Below are positions 8,611 to 17,880 of a DNA stretch of 64,000 nt, one piece after another. A program made the position numbers and the translations under genes. The notes below the pieces were generated by a model. It had not been told where the DNA came from. It searched no databases and was given only the letters and a program-made list of their open reading frames with translations. Every line of letters begins with the position of its first letter. The first letter of the stretch is position 1. Where the stretch lies: positions 2,418,001 through 2,482,000 of the forward strand of contig NZ_CP037952.1 of assembly GCF_004358345.1 (NCBI RefSeq). Direction: 5' to 3'. Source of the stretch: Parashewanella spongiae (GTDB lineage: Bacteria; Pseudomonadota; Gammaproteobacteria; Enterobacterales; Shewanellaceae).

Positions 8611-10992
8611 TTAAAGAGGTAATAAGTCATTGGTTTCATCTTCGTTTGTTTCACCGTCTTCTTTCTTTAGGTCAGCCATTTCTTTAGTTAAATCAACATA
8701 TTCTTCATATACAGAATTATCTAATAGATTTATAACTTGTTCTAAACGATGCTGAACACTTGTTCTGGAGAGCTTTTTCGATAAATTAAGTGGAGTATCG
8801 CCTTGTGGATCGCGCTGGGTTATTATGTTAGCCAGATTGTTCTTATAAGCATGCTCAATTAATAGTAAAGCTATTCTAATATTACCCGTTTCAATAGCTA
8901 CTGTGAGTACATTTCTTGTTTTAGATTCGGTTAATGTTGCACCTTCCTCAAGTAGTGTTAGAACAATGCTTTCAAACTCCGCCGGTCCCTCCTTTTTTCT
9001 TATGGAAGCTGCTATATAAAGTGCAGTTTCTCTAAATTTATTCATGGCATCTAAGGAAAACATCTTTGTATTTATTAATGCGAGCACGGCAGTCTCTAAT
9101 CCTGAATGACAAGCCAGCATTAATAAGTTGTTTTTATAGTTGTCTGTTAGTTTTAAATTACTTGAGTGAACGACATTGCTACCGAGTGCCTGTTCATCTG
9201 TTTTAAGCTCATGCTGTATCAATATTAAAGAGGTGCTACTTGATCTATTTTTTATAGCTTGCATTAAAGGGGTATAGCCTTCTTGATTGGTCAAACTTGT
9301 ATCTGCTTCGTTTTCGAGAAGGTATTGAGTCGAAATTGCGTGATTCCGAGATGCAGCACATGTAAGAGGAGTCCAATAATCGTCACTGTCAGAAGCATTC
9401 GGGTTTGCACCATTTCGTATAAGTAAATCAATGGCTCTGTATGAGTCGGCATTAGCGGCATACATAATAGGGCTCCAATTTCTACCACTCGTAGCCGAGA
9501 CCGATGCACCGAAATTAAGTAAGTATTCAATTTTGTCAACATCATTTTTTTTTGCTGCTTCACACAATAAAGTTAACCCAACTTCGTTTTGTTCGTCTAT
9601 GCTATTTCTTCTATATATTGATTTTAAAAGTGAATGTTTTCCGGTAGCAGAATCAGATAACCGTTGGATCTGTCTATCTGATGTAAAGCTACGCTCATTA
9701 GAGATAAATTGTTGCCAATGTTGCTGGCAATATTTTACAAAGAGAAGCGTTTCTGCTGGACGGTACCTCTTTGCGGCCTCAATCAAATTTAATTGATTGA
9801 CGCAAGGTAGAGAAAAGAAATCCAGTGATTTCATGTTAATTGCATGCTGAGTCAAAGAGAAAGTACATGCAAAAGAATCTGATCGTATTGATGTGCCAAG
9901 TGGTGTCTCATTATAATTGTTTGTAAGGAACTTTGGTTTTTTTTCTAATAGTAATTCTACGATGTCAGCTCTATTATTGCGTGCAGCAATATGTAACGCT
10001 GTGTCTAATTTTTTGTTTATGGCATCTACATTTACGTCACCACTCAATAATTGTTGACATACTATGTAATTGTTTTTTCGACTGGCGATCATGAGTGGAG
10101 TATCACCAACTTCATTGGCAAGATTAATGTTAGCGCCCAGCTCTATGAGTAATAGTGAAAACTTATGTTGCTCATTTTCGATGGCACGGCTTAAAGGTGT
10201 AAACCCTTTGCCATCTTGTGCATTTATATTAGTGCCGACTTCAATGAATTTAAGAATGAGTAATTCATTACCACTCATTACCGCATTGCTTAGCGGAGGC
10301 CAACGTTCATTTTTATGTGCATCTACAATATTTGGATTTGCGCCCATTGTAAGGAGCTTTATTGCAAGTATTGAGTGGTCATTGATTATTGCTCTTTTCA
10401 AAGCCGTGAAGCCCATTTGATCTTGAGTGTTAATATCTACCTTTTCAGATAAACCTTCAATTATGAGTACCCATCCCTTTTGGGCAGCAAGGGGAAAAAC
10501 TTGATTGGCAGTTTCTTTACTTAAAGGGCACTTTGTGAGTTCAGATGCTATATGGTAATGGTCAAGTTCAACTGCGATTAATAATGCAGATTTACCCTCA
10601 GAATCCATTGTATCAACACAACACCCTTCAATAATTAGCCTTGAAACAGTTAATAAATTTCCATCCTTTACTGCTGAATGTAATAACTGCGAGTTGCGAG
10701 CAAGAGAAGTGACTTTAGCTTTTATTCTACTAATCGCAGCTTTACTTTCTGCCGTTAAGGGTTTTGATTGGTTGGTTGCTAAATGCCATTTTTCTTCTTT
10801 ACTCAAAGACGATTTCTTTAGCGTTACAGTGAATGTTATGGAAATATCTCGTTGATCATCATCTTTACAATTTAAAGTAAAGAGCTGAGGTTTCTTGGAA
10901 TCTAAAGTTAATCGACAAGCAATATCATGAGAAACGGCAAAGGTATTGTCTTTTGTAATAGGGCGACAGATCGCAGTTGCATCGAGCGACAC
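8611..10992 (-). CDS. Large ankyrin-repeat protein
   Basis: 793-aa protein. Roughly residues 100-760 form about fifteen degenerate ankyrin repeats with recurring G-x-T-P-L / A-x-x-x-G-A-N cores, for example G-F-T-P-L-S-R-A-I-E and N-W-S-P-I-M-Y-A-A. The first ~95 residues are not ankyrin and match nothing I recognise; they look like a beta-rich module. The extreme C-terminus is acidic (E-D-G-E-T-N-E-D-E). No signal peptide or membrane segment is seen. The start is GTG with GAGG six bases upstream. Ankyrin proteins this long are common in host-associated bacteria, where some are secreted effectors; an intracellular role is equally possible. Confidence 0.9.
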   Translation of the reverse strand: MSLDATAICRPITKDNTFAVSHDIACRLTLDSKKPQLFTLNCKDDDQRDISITFTVTLKKSSLSKEEKWHLATNQSKPLTAESKAAISRIKAKVTSLARNSQLLHSAVKDGNLLTVSRLIIEGCCVDTMDSEGKSALLIAVELDHYHIASELTKCPLSKETANQVFPLAAQKGWVLIIEGLSEKVDINTQDQMGFTALKRAIINDHSILAIKLLTMGANPNIVDAHKNERWPPLSNAVMSGNELLILKFIEVGTNINAQDGKGFTPLSRAIENEQHKFSLLLIELGANINLANEVGDTPLMIASRKNNYIVCQQLLSGDVNVDAINKKLDTALHIAARNNRADIVELLLEKKPKFLTNNYNETPLGTSIRSDSFACTFSLTQHAINMKSLDFFSLPCVNQLNLIEAAKRYRPAETLLFVKYCQQHWQQFISNERSFTSDRQIQRLSDSATGKHSLLKSIYRRNSIDEQNEVGLTLLCEAAKKNDVDKIEYLLNFGASVSATSGRNWSPIMYAANADSYRAIDLLIRNGANPNASDSDDYWTPLTCAASRNHAISTQYLLENEADTSLTNQEGYTPLMQAIKNRSSSTSLILIQHELKTDEQALGSNVVHSSNLKLTDNYKNNLLMLACHSGLETAVLALINTKMFSLDAMNKFRETALYIAASIRKKEGPAEFESIVLTLLEEGATLTESKTRNVLTVAIETGNIRIALLLIEHAYKNNLANIITQRDPQGDTPLNLSKKLSRTSVQHRLEQVINLLDNSVYEEYVDLTKEMADLKKEDGETNEDETNDLLPL

Positions 10993-11380
10993 AAATACCT
11001 CGAATGTGATGAATGAAATATGATTATAGGATAAAACTTGAATAAAATTGATTAATTTTCGATTAAATATAAAATCTGAAATCAGGTGATGGCTTTACTC
11101 TTTTAATATTCAAAATTAATGAAGTAAGCATAGAAAACTTTGTTTGGTTTGATCCAAGAAGAGTCGACAGAAGAGCTCGTTGCAGTATTAAAAGAGAAAG
11201 CCGCAGAGATTGAACAAAGCACAGTGTAAAGTTGTTAATGATGTCTATGTTTGATGCTTAATTGAGCGGTTAGTTAATCAAATTTTCTTGTTAATGAAAT
11301 AATCTTCTGAAAACGCCATAAACCACTTGCCGAAAGGCTGACAAATAGGTACTTTTTAAAGTTATACATATTTAATAATA
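10993..11380. other. Intergenic region with possible gene remnant
   Basis: No full gene is visible. On the plus strand a short frame ending with TAA at 11227-11229 reads Q-E-E-S-T-E-E-L-V-A-V-L-K-E-K-A-A-E-I-E-Q (from 11155). It looks like the helical C-terminus of a real protein but opens only from a TAG at 11131, so it may be a truncated remnant or a tiny gene starting at TTG 11140. The rest is AT-rich. Confidence 0.3.
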
Positions 11381-11432
11381 TGCTCAGTGTTTTGCTTCGA
11401 CTTTTATCGAAGGAAAAGTGAGCATTTTTTGT
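11381..11432 (+). terminator. Strong intrinsic terminator in the pssA leader
   Basis: A long hairpin: arms TGCTCAGTGTTTTGCTTCGA and TCGAAGGAAAAGTGAGCA around a short loop, followed by TTTTTTG. It points in the plus direction and ends about 20 bases before the pssA start, whose SD (AAAGGAG) follows directly. It could end transcription of whatever lies upstream, or act as an attenuator for pssA. Confidence 0.75.
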
Positions 11433-11453
11433 TTTTGAGTAAAGGAGATTGTC

Positions 11454-12767
11454 TTGCTAAATCAGCTGAGTGGCGTTCCTGTCACAGCAGATTCAATATC
11501 TTGGCTTTTAACCCCGCAACGATTTCGCGAAGCATTGTTATCTAAAATTGCTCAAGCAGAAAAATGCGTTTATTTGTCGGCATTGTATTTAGAAAATGAT
11601 GAAGCTGGGCGTCAGGTACTAGATGCTTTGTTACAAGCTAAAGAATCCAATCCTCAACTCGATATTAAAGTGTTTGTTGACTTCCATCGTGCACGCAGGG
11701 GCTTAATTGGCCATAAAAGCGATAGCGGTAATGATAAAATGTACCGTGAACGAATGGCAAAAGCTCAACAACCGATAGAAATATACGGCGTTCCTGTGAA
11801 AGCTAAAGAATTTTTAGGTGTATTGCATCTTAAAGGCTTTGTCATTGATGATACTGTATTCTTTAGCGGAGCAAGTTTGAATAACATTTATCTTCATTTC
11901 GGAGATAAATATCGTTTTGATAGATACTATACTGTTGAATCAGCTGAACTGGCTAAGTCAATGGTATCTTTTATGAAAAACATATTGGCTCAAGACGACG
12001 CTGTGAAGCTGTTATCTGAATCAAAAGATAAAGAATTACTCCCAACTAAAGCACAGATACGTAGCCTTAAAGGTAAGCTATCTCGACAGCAGTACGAATT
12101 TTCGGGCTCAAAAGAAGGCTCTCGAATAACGCCTATCGTTGGGCTCGGCCGAAAAAAGAACTTACTGAATAAAGTCGTATTATCTTTGGTAAAAGAAGCT
12201 GAAAAGTCGCTGTTCATTTGTACGCCATATTTTAATCCTCCCTATGCGTTAACTAGAGTGCTTATTAAGCAGCTCAAGAAAGGAAAACGTGTCGACATCG
12301 TGGTAGGAGATAAAACGGCAAATGACTTTTTTATTCCTCCAGAAGAAAAGTTTTCTACCATAGGCGCTGTGCCATATATCTACGAACAATCGTTAAGAAC
12401 CTTTGTTAAACGTCAGCAATGGGCAATAGATGCAGGGCTATTAAATATTCACCTTTGGAAACATGAGCATCATAGTTTTCACTTGAAAGGGATAAGTGCA
12501 GACAACTGTCGTCATTTGGTTACTGGTTCTAATTTAAACCCAAGAGCTTGGGCGTTAGATCTTGAAAATGGATTGTTCATTAATGATGAAAAACGGTTGT
12601 GGAAAAACGAGTTTTCTGAAGAGCAAAAGCATATTTTACAGCATACTCATCGACTATATCATTATAGTCAACTTGAAACTCTGCAAGTATATCCAGATGG
12701 TGTTAAAAAGATATTGTTAAGGATAAAGCGATTACGTGCTGGTTTCTTATTGAAGCGAATATTATAA
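11454..12767 (+). CDS. pssA: CDP-diacylglycerol-serine O-phosphatidyltransferase
   Basis: 437-aa peripheral enzyme that makes phosphatidylserine from CDP-diacylglycerol and serine, the first committed step to phosphatidylethanolamine. It belongs to the phospholipase D superfamily with two HKD motifs: H-L-K-G-F-V-I-D near residue 125 and H-L-K-G-I-S-A-D near residue 342, each followed by a G-S/A-x-L-N segment (S-G-A-S-L-N-N; T-G-S-N-L-N-P-R-A-W). The basic C-terminus (I-K-R-L-R-A-G-F-L-L-K-R-I-L) fits ribosome or membrane association. The start is TTG at 11454, chosen for AAAGGAG seven bases upstream. The terminator hairpin just upstream may regulate it. Confidence 0.93.
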   Translation: MLNQLSGVPVTADSISWLLTPQRFREALLSKIAQAEKCVYLSALYLENDEAGRQVLDALLQAKESNPQLDIKVFVDFHRARRGLIGHKSDSGNDKMYRERMAKAQQPIEIYGVPVKAKEFLGVLHLKGFVIDDTVFFSGASLNNIYLHFGDKYRFDRYYTVESAELAKSMVSFMKNILAQDDAVKLLSESKDKELLPTKAQIRSLKGKLSRQQYEFSGSKEGSRITPIVGLGRKKNLLNKVVLSLVKEAEKSLFICTPYFNPPYALTRVLIKQLKKGKRVDIVVGDKTANDFFIPPEEKFSTIGAVPYIYEQSLRTFVKRQQWAIDAGLLNIHLWKHEHHSFHLKGISADNCRHLVTGSNLNPRAWALDLENGLFINDEKRLWKNEFSEEQKHILQHTHRLYHYSQLETLQVYPDGVKKILLRIKRLRAGFLLKRIL

Positions 12768-12906
12768 CTGTTTCTAGTTATTAAAACCTTAAATAAGATT
12801 GCACTTAGACTTATTCATTGAGTGCACTTTTTTAAAAGCAACTTTTTATAAACGCTTTGAGTTAAGTTCATATAGAATTAAGCACTGTCATCCATTACGA
12901 GTATAT

Positions 12907-13671
12907 ATGTCAATTCTTCACCATCAGTTTCATAAGCTATACCAATACAGAAAGTCAATTTCGACAAAGGTGTTCAGTTCGAGAGGGAAAAATTTAAGTC
13001 GCTGTGATTTCTGTTTACAAGGTATTAGTTTTTGTGTTTGTGATAGCAGAAGGCAGCTCATCAGTAATACTAATTTTTTATTACTGATGCACGATGATGA
13101 AATTCTCAAGCCTTCTAACAGTGGTCGACTGGTTGCAGATTTAATTCCAAATACCACTGCATTTTTGTGGTCAAGAGTTGATGTTGAACAAGCGCTTATC
13201 GATTTGATCGATAATGACACTTATCAACCAGTGCTTATATTCCCCAGTGATTATGCAAAACCTGAGCGTGAGGTGTTTGAATCAGTTAGTGATATTCCAG
13301 CGCTAAAAACTAAGCCGCCATTATTTATTCTGTTAGATGGAACATGGCGACAAGCTGTAAAAATATTTCGCAAGAGCTCATATTTAGATAAAGTACCAAT
13401 GCTTTCATTCTCGCCAGAGCATATTGCAAGCTATGCGGTTAGAAAGGGGCAACGTGACTTTCAAATGGGTACTGCAGAAGTTGCAGCATTGGCAATTGAC
13501 TCATTTGGCGAAAAAGATAATGCCAATGCATTAGTTCTTTGGTGTAATGTTTTTAAAGAGGCAACGTTAAGGGGCAGAAACAAGCGATCCGCTGCTGAAT
13601 TACAACCCTTTAACTTATATAAAGATGCTTTTAGTAATGCGCATAAAAAAGCCATTCAAAATATGCTGTGA
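12907..13671 (+). CDS. tapT: DTW-domain tRNA aminocarboxypropyltransferase
   Basis: 254-aa DTW-domain protein related to E. coli TapT (YfiP), which adds the 3-amino-3-carboxypropyl group of SAM to U47 of tRNA. The N-terminal cysteine cluster R-C-D-F-C-L-Q-G-I-S-F-C-V-C is a likely zinc site. The signature is present as L-L-D-G-T-W-R-Q-A, with S-x-L-x-K-V-P downstream, and Y-A-V-R-K-G-Q for substrate binding. The open frame extends to 12799, but the extra 36 residues look non-coding; ATG at 12907 with GAG upstream matches family length. It lies 139 bp after pssA on the same strand. Confidence 0.88.
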   Translation: MSILHHQFHKLYQYRKSISTKVFSSRGKNLSRCDFCLQGISFCVCDSRRQLISNTNFLLLMHDDEILKPSNSGRLVADLIPNTTAFLWSRVDVEQALIDLIDNDTYQPVLIFPSDYAKPEREVFESVSDIPALKTKPPLFILLDGTWRQAVKIFRKSSYLDKVPMLSFSPEHIASYAVRKGQRDFQMGTAEVAALAIDSFGEKDNANALVLWCNVFKEATLRGRNKRSAAELQPFNLYKDAFSNAHKKAIQNML

Positions 13672-13682
13672 GTTTCCTATAG

Positions 13683-13991
13683 TTAGCGTTTAGCCATTAC
13701 CTGCAATACTTCATCGTATGTCATATTGTATTCACGGGATAAGTTAATTATTTTAGTTTTAAACGTTTGAATATTTTCTTGTAAAATTAAGCGCTGATTT
13801 TCTTCTTCAACCATTTCATTTACAGTGTCTTGTAATATCACCAAGCGTTTCAGGCTGTAATTTAAGGACTGAAGGTACTTACGCATTTGGTTTTTGTTTC
13901 GGGATTGCTCAAGGCTCGAAGACTGTTTCTGATCGTAGTTGTAGGAATCAAGCGCAGATAAAGCTTGTTCGAGATCTATATTATGTGTCAT
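13683..13991 (-). CDS. Small helical hypothetical protein
   Basis: 102-aa protein, almost entirely predicted helix and rich in Gln, Asn and Glu. The middle (about residues 38-80) has heptad-like spacing (L-x-x-L-x-x-L-V-I-L-Q-D-T-V-N-E-M-V-E-E-E-N) suggesting a coiled coil. The arrangement loosely resembles the oligomerisation half of H-NS-like proteins, but no AT-hook-type DNA-binding motif follows, so I do not assign a function. It is convergent with tapT, whose stop is 11 bp away. No clear SD precedes the ATG. Confidence 0.6.
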   Translation of the reverse strand: MTHNIDLEQALSALDSYNYDQKQSSSLEQSRNKNQMRKYLQSLNYSLKRLVILQDTVNEMVEEENQRLILQENIQTFKTKIINLSREYNMTYDEVLQVMAKR

Positions 13992-14377
13992 AAAAATATC
14001 GCTTTAACTCTCTATATTAATTTAAACTGAATAATCAATTTGGTAGTCGGACTGATTATCTTAAGATGTAACTCGTTGCTTATTTATTGATTATTAAATG
14101 CGAGGAGATACCTAAAAATCGTATAAGATTATTAGCGAGATAATCCTCGTGGTATTGTGCGATTAACAAAACAAGTTAAGTGAGTGCATCTGCGTGCAAT
14201 TATACGTAAAATGCAGCTTTAGACAATATTTATACAGTTAATAGGCAACAAATTTTCAAATTAAAATTATTATTTGAAATAAATAGAAAAGAAGTTAAAC
14301 ACATTGCTGCAATACAATCGACATTGTAGGACAGTGAAGATATAAATTGAAAGTTCATGGGTTGAAGGAAATAATTT
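13992..14377. other. Intergenic region, AT-rich
   Basis: 386 bp between divergent genes. It must hold promoters for the small helical protein (minus) and the AsmA-family gene (plus; GAAGG lies about nine bases before its ATG). I see no gene, RNA or repeat. Confidence 0.4.
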
Positions 14378-16183
14378 ATGAAGATAATTAAATGGTTAGT
14401 TGGATTGTGCTTATTTTCAATAGGCTTGTTGGTCGTATATTTAACAATGTTATTTGATTTGAACGACTTTAAACCTCAAATCATTGAAGCGGTAAAAAAA
14501 CAAACTGGCAGAGATTTAGTTATTTCAAAAGATTTGAGTTGGACAGTTTTCCCTAATGTAGGAATTGAAATTGAAGCCGTAACACTCTCAAACCCATCGG
14601 GTTTTTCTATCAAAAATATGGTAACGATAGATAAAGCTGTAGCTGAAGTGGCATTTATGCCATTACTAAGTAAAGAAATAGAAGTGATTCGTTTAAAACT
14701 AGAGGGCATTGATGTCAACTTAGTAACTAGAGCCGATGGCAGTTCTAGCTTGGATGGCCTTTCTAGTAAGAGCAATAAAAGCACTAAATCTGATGCAAAT
14801 GAATCAGCAAGTGAAAGCAATAATGAACTAAATAAGTTACACATAAATGGTATTGATATTAGCGATACAAAACTATCAATTATCAATGAAGCCAGTAATA
14901 CTAAGCAAGTTGTTCAACTTAATGCCTTCTCAGTAACTGAATTTGATCTTGGAAAAGAAGCAACACTTCATTTTGATTTTAATGCTGATACTGGTGGCAT
15001 TAAAGTTAACAGTGTTGGAAATAGTACCATTATTCTCGCTAAAGATTTTAATGACTTAACTTTGAAACAGTTTAAAGTTGAAACTGAAGTAGAAGGTGAG
15101 CCAATTCCAAATAAGCGAATTGTACATAATCTTGACTCCGATATTCATGTAAATCTAGCCAATAAAAAGGTTAATCTAACCTTAAATAATTTTAAGCTTG
15201 CAGATATTGTTGCTAAAGGTGAAGTTTATGCCGAATATGGAGGTAGAAAGCCATCCGTTAACGTTGAACTCGAATTTAATGACATTGATTTAACACCTTA
15301 TATGCCTAAGTCTGTTGAAGATGATACAAGGAGTGATAATAAAATTGCAGTCAGCAAAAATGCTGATGATTCTGAGCCTGATTTATCTGTATTGAGCAGT
15401 GTTAACGCTAAGATAAATGTTACTATTAAGTCTATAAAAGCTAAAAATATTGAAACTTCCAACTGGGTGCTAAATACATCGCTAACCGATGGTTTGCTTA
15501 ATTTGACTAAGCTTTCTGCAGATCTTTATGAAGGAAGTTTATTAGTAACTTCTAGTTTAGATGCTCGTAAGTCATTACCTCAATATGCATTTTCTAGCGA
15601 ACTTTCCAATGTAAAAGTGCGCCCTTTACTCACTGCAGCTGCAGATCTTGATGTTTTAGCAGGTACGGCAGAGTTCCATGTAAAAGGCAGCGGACAGAGT
15701 TTAAGACCAAGTAAAATTAAAACGGCAATTAAAGCGAAAGGTAACTTAAGGTTTAGTGACGGTGCGCTTTATGGGGTTAATATACCGCTTATGGTTCGAA
15801 ATGCTAAAGCAAAACTAACAGGTGGGGCAGGGCAGGAAGATACTGTACGAAAAACTGACTTTACATCCCTGAGTAGTGATTTTAATTTAGTAAATGGAAT
15901 TTTCGGCTTAACTAATACTAAAATGATTTCACCGCTCATTAGAGTAAGTGGACAGGGTAATGTTAATTTAGTCACTGAAGCGTTGAATTATCGGCTCGAA
16001 ACAGAAATTGTAGCAAGCCTTGAAGGTCAAAGCTCAGAGTTAAAAGAGTTGAGTGGCGTACCCATTCCTTTGCATATAAAAGGGACTATTACCGATCCTA
16101 AAGTTTCACTAGATACGAAAGCTTTGCTTAATAATAAGCTTGATAAAGAGAAAGATTCGTTATTTAAGAAATTTGGGTTTTAA
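14378..16183 (+). CDS. AsmA family protein
   Basis: 601-aa AsmA-like protein anchored in the inner membrane by one N-terminal helix (about residues 5-25), with a large periplasmic region. The start of the periplasmic part has the family pattern F-D-L-N-D-F-K-P-Q-I, then V-K-K-Q-T-G-R-D-L-V-I and V-F-P-N-V-G-I-E. The C-terminal half carries the AsmA-2 block (G-N-L-R-F-S-D-G-A-L-Y-G-V-N-I-P). A Ser/Asn-rich low-complexity linker sits near 125-150. AsmA-like proteins form bridge-like structures implicated in phospholipid transport to the outer membrane. It is monocistronic, with a terminator directly after the stop. Confidence 0.9.
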   Translation: MKIIKWLVGLCLFSIGLLVVYLTMLFDLNDFKPQIIEAVKKQTGRDLVISKDLSWTVFPNVGIEIEAVTLSNPSGFSIKNMVTIDKAVAEVAFMPLLSKEIEVIRLKLEGIDVNLVTRADGSSSLDGLSSKSNKSTKSDANESASESNNELNKLHINGIDISDTKLSIINEASNTKQVVQLNAFSVTEFDLGKEATLHFDFNADTGGIKVNSVGNSTIILAKDFNDLTLKQFKVETEVEGEPIPNKRIVHNLDSDIHVNLANKKVNLTLNNFKLADIVAKGEVYAEYGGRKPSVNVELEFNDIDLTPYMPKSVEDDTRSDNKIAVSKNADDSEPDLSVLSSVNAKINVTIKSIKAKNIETSNWVLNTSLTDGLLNLTKLSADLYEGSLLVTSSLDARKSLPQYAFSSELSNVKVRPLLTAAADLDVLAGTAEFHVKGSGQSLRPSKIKTAIKAKGNLRFSDGALYGVNIPLMVRNAKAKLTGGAGQEDTVRKTDFTSLSSDFNLVNGIFGLTNTKMISPLIRVSGQGNVNLVTEALNYRLETEIVASLEGQSSELKELSGVPIPLHIKGTITDPKVSLDTKALLNNKLDKEKDSLFKKFGF

Positions 16184-16203
16184 AGTAAGAAAATTGTGAG
16201 TAG

Positions 16204-16237
16204 AAAAATGCCAGCGTGAAAACACTGGCATTTTTTT
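16204..16237. terminator. Bidirectional intrinsic terminator
   Basis: Hairpin with arms AAATGCCAG and CTGGCATTT, flanked by an A-run on the left and seven T on the right. It serves the AsmA-family gene and probably the convergent mltD gene. Confidence 0.85.
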
Positions 16238-16246
16238 ATGAATGGA

Positions 16247-17800
16247 TTACGAAGAATACTTTTTTACGTCAACAAAGAGGCTTAATGTTTGTCCCGGCTG
16301 AATGTATTTAGATTCATCGAGATTATTCCATTTGAGAAGATCTTTTACTGTAACCTTAAACTTAGTTGCAATCCGCGCCAAAGAATCACCAGAACGAACT
16401 TTATAATTAACCGTTCGTATAACACTGTTTGACTTAGCTGATGATTTGTTTTGCCAAATAACCAGTTTTTTGCCGATTTGTAATCGATCTTTAGGCGCCA
16501 TATTATTCCAGCGTGCTAAACTGGATGTCTTTACTTTATGATTTTTTGCTATTTCCCATAAAGAATCACCTGATTTGACGGTATAGTTCAATTTAGTGTT
16601 ACCGCGACGGATCCCTTGTTTATGTTTTAGTCTTGCATTGGCGGTAAGAGTGTAGTGGCTAGCATCTTTTGCAGAGACAGGGATTAACAAATGCTTTCCA
16701 GCAATAATTGTATTTCCATCTAAGTTGTTTACGCTTTTAATTACTGAAGGAGTAGTGTGGAAGCGTTTAGCGACAACTCCTATGCTATCACCGGATTTAA
16801 TTTTATATCGTTCCCATTTCACACGCTTCTTTGGGTCCGTTTCAGCGAGAGCAAGCTCAAAATCATCGGCGTTTTCGATAGGCAATACAATGTGGTGCGG
16901 CCCATTAGGGCCTGTCGCCCAGCGGTTAAAACCAGGGTTAAGTTTATAAAGAGCTTCAGTAGAAATACCAGCAAACTCTGCGGCTAACGCTAAATCGATT
17001 TGAGTATCTACTTTTATTACTTTTATTTGTGGCTCATTAGGAATAGGGAATAAATCAATACCATATTTTTCTGAATTTTTAATGACATCAGCTAAGGCTA
17101 TTAACTGAGGTACATAGCGCTCTGTTTCAGTGGGTAAGTCTAAGGCCCAAAAATCAGTGCTTTTACCACGTCTCTTGTTATTTCTTACGGCTCTTAGTAC
17201 GCGGCCTTCACCAGTGTTGTATGCCGCTATAGCATATGACCAGTTTTTATGGGTTTTTTTATAAAGGTATTCGAGCATATCAAGTGCTGCAATAGTTGCT
17301 GAGTAAACGTCTCTACGGCCGTCATACCACCAATTCATCTTTAAACCGAAATGTCTTGCCATTGGTGATGTAAATTGCCACAACCCCGATGCTGCTCCAT
17401 GCGAATATGCAAAAGGATCAAAAGAACTCTCAACAATAGGAAGTAAGGCAAGCTCAAGAGGTAAATCTCGTTTCTCAATTTCTTCGACGATCATATGCAT
17501 GAAAGGAAGGGCGCGTTTTGATACCCGCATTAAATGTTTTGGGTGTGTCAAATAGTATTTACGATATTGCTTGACTAACTTTTGATCCGTTACTGGTAGT
17601 TTCATTCCAAGACGAATACGTTCCCAAACATCAATGGGTGTTTTTGATTCTTCGATGTCATTTGTAACACTTGGTTCAGGCTCGATCAATAATTGAGTAG
17701 GCACAACCTCGGGAACAGACTGTTGAGGTATATTTGTAATGGTTTGGCAACCCGATAACACGATAATGCTGCTAGCTATAAGATAGTGCGTAACTCTCAT
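16247..17800 (-). CDS. mltD: Membrane-bound lytic murein transglycosylase D
   Basis: About 517-aa outer-membrane lipoprotein that cleaves peptidoglycan between MurNAc and GlcNAc. The lipobox L-S-G-C lies at residues 15-18. The SLT domain has the catalytic Glu in P-I-V-E-S-S-F (about residue 124), then A-S-G-L-W-Q-F and the A-I-A-A-Y-N-T-G-E-G block. Three LysM domains follow, with Y-K-x-x-S-G-D-S-x-x-x-I/V-A cores, and bind glycan. TTG at 17812 would add four residues, but ATG at 17800 gives a standard lipoprotein leader. gloB and the methyltransferase/rnhA/dnaQ cluster are upstream, as in E. coli. Confidence 0.94.
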   Translation of the reverse strand: MRVTHYLIASSIIVLSGCQTITNIPQQSVPEVVPTQLLIEPEPSVTNDIEESKTPIDVWERIRLGMKLPVTDQKLVKQYRKYYLTHPKHLMRVSKRALPFMHMIVEEIEKRDLPLELALLPIVESSFDPFAYSHGAASGLWQFTSPMARHFGLKMNWWYDGRRDVYSATIAALDMLEYLYKKTHKNWSYAIAAYNTGEGRVLRAVRNNKRRGKSTDFWALDLPTETERYVPQLIALADVIKNSEKYGIDLFPIPNEPQIKVIKVDTQIDLALAAEFAGISTEALYKLNPGFNRWATGPNGPHHIVLPIENADDFELALAETDPKKRVKWERYKIKSGDSIGVVAKRFHTTPSVIKSVNNLDGNTIIAGKHLLIPVSAKDASHYTLTANARLKHKQGIRRGNTKLNYTVKSGDSLWEIAKNHKVKTSSLARWNNMAPKDRLQIGKKLVIWQNKSSAKSNSVIRTVNYKVRSGDSLARIATKFKVTVKDLLKWNNLDESKYIQPGQTLSLFVDVKKYSS

Positions 17801-17880
17801 ATTTGTGCGCAATCCTTGAATAATTTATTTAGTACGTGACGAACATTTTTTGTACAAAGTTGGCAATTCTAATATATATT

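Noticed and set aside
12799-12906. Longer N-terminus for the DTW-domain protein
   Set aside because: The extra residues are atypical in composition and exceed family length; ATG 12907 fits better.
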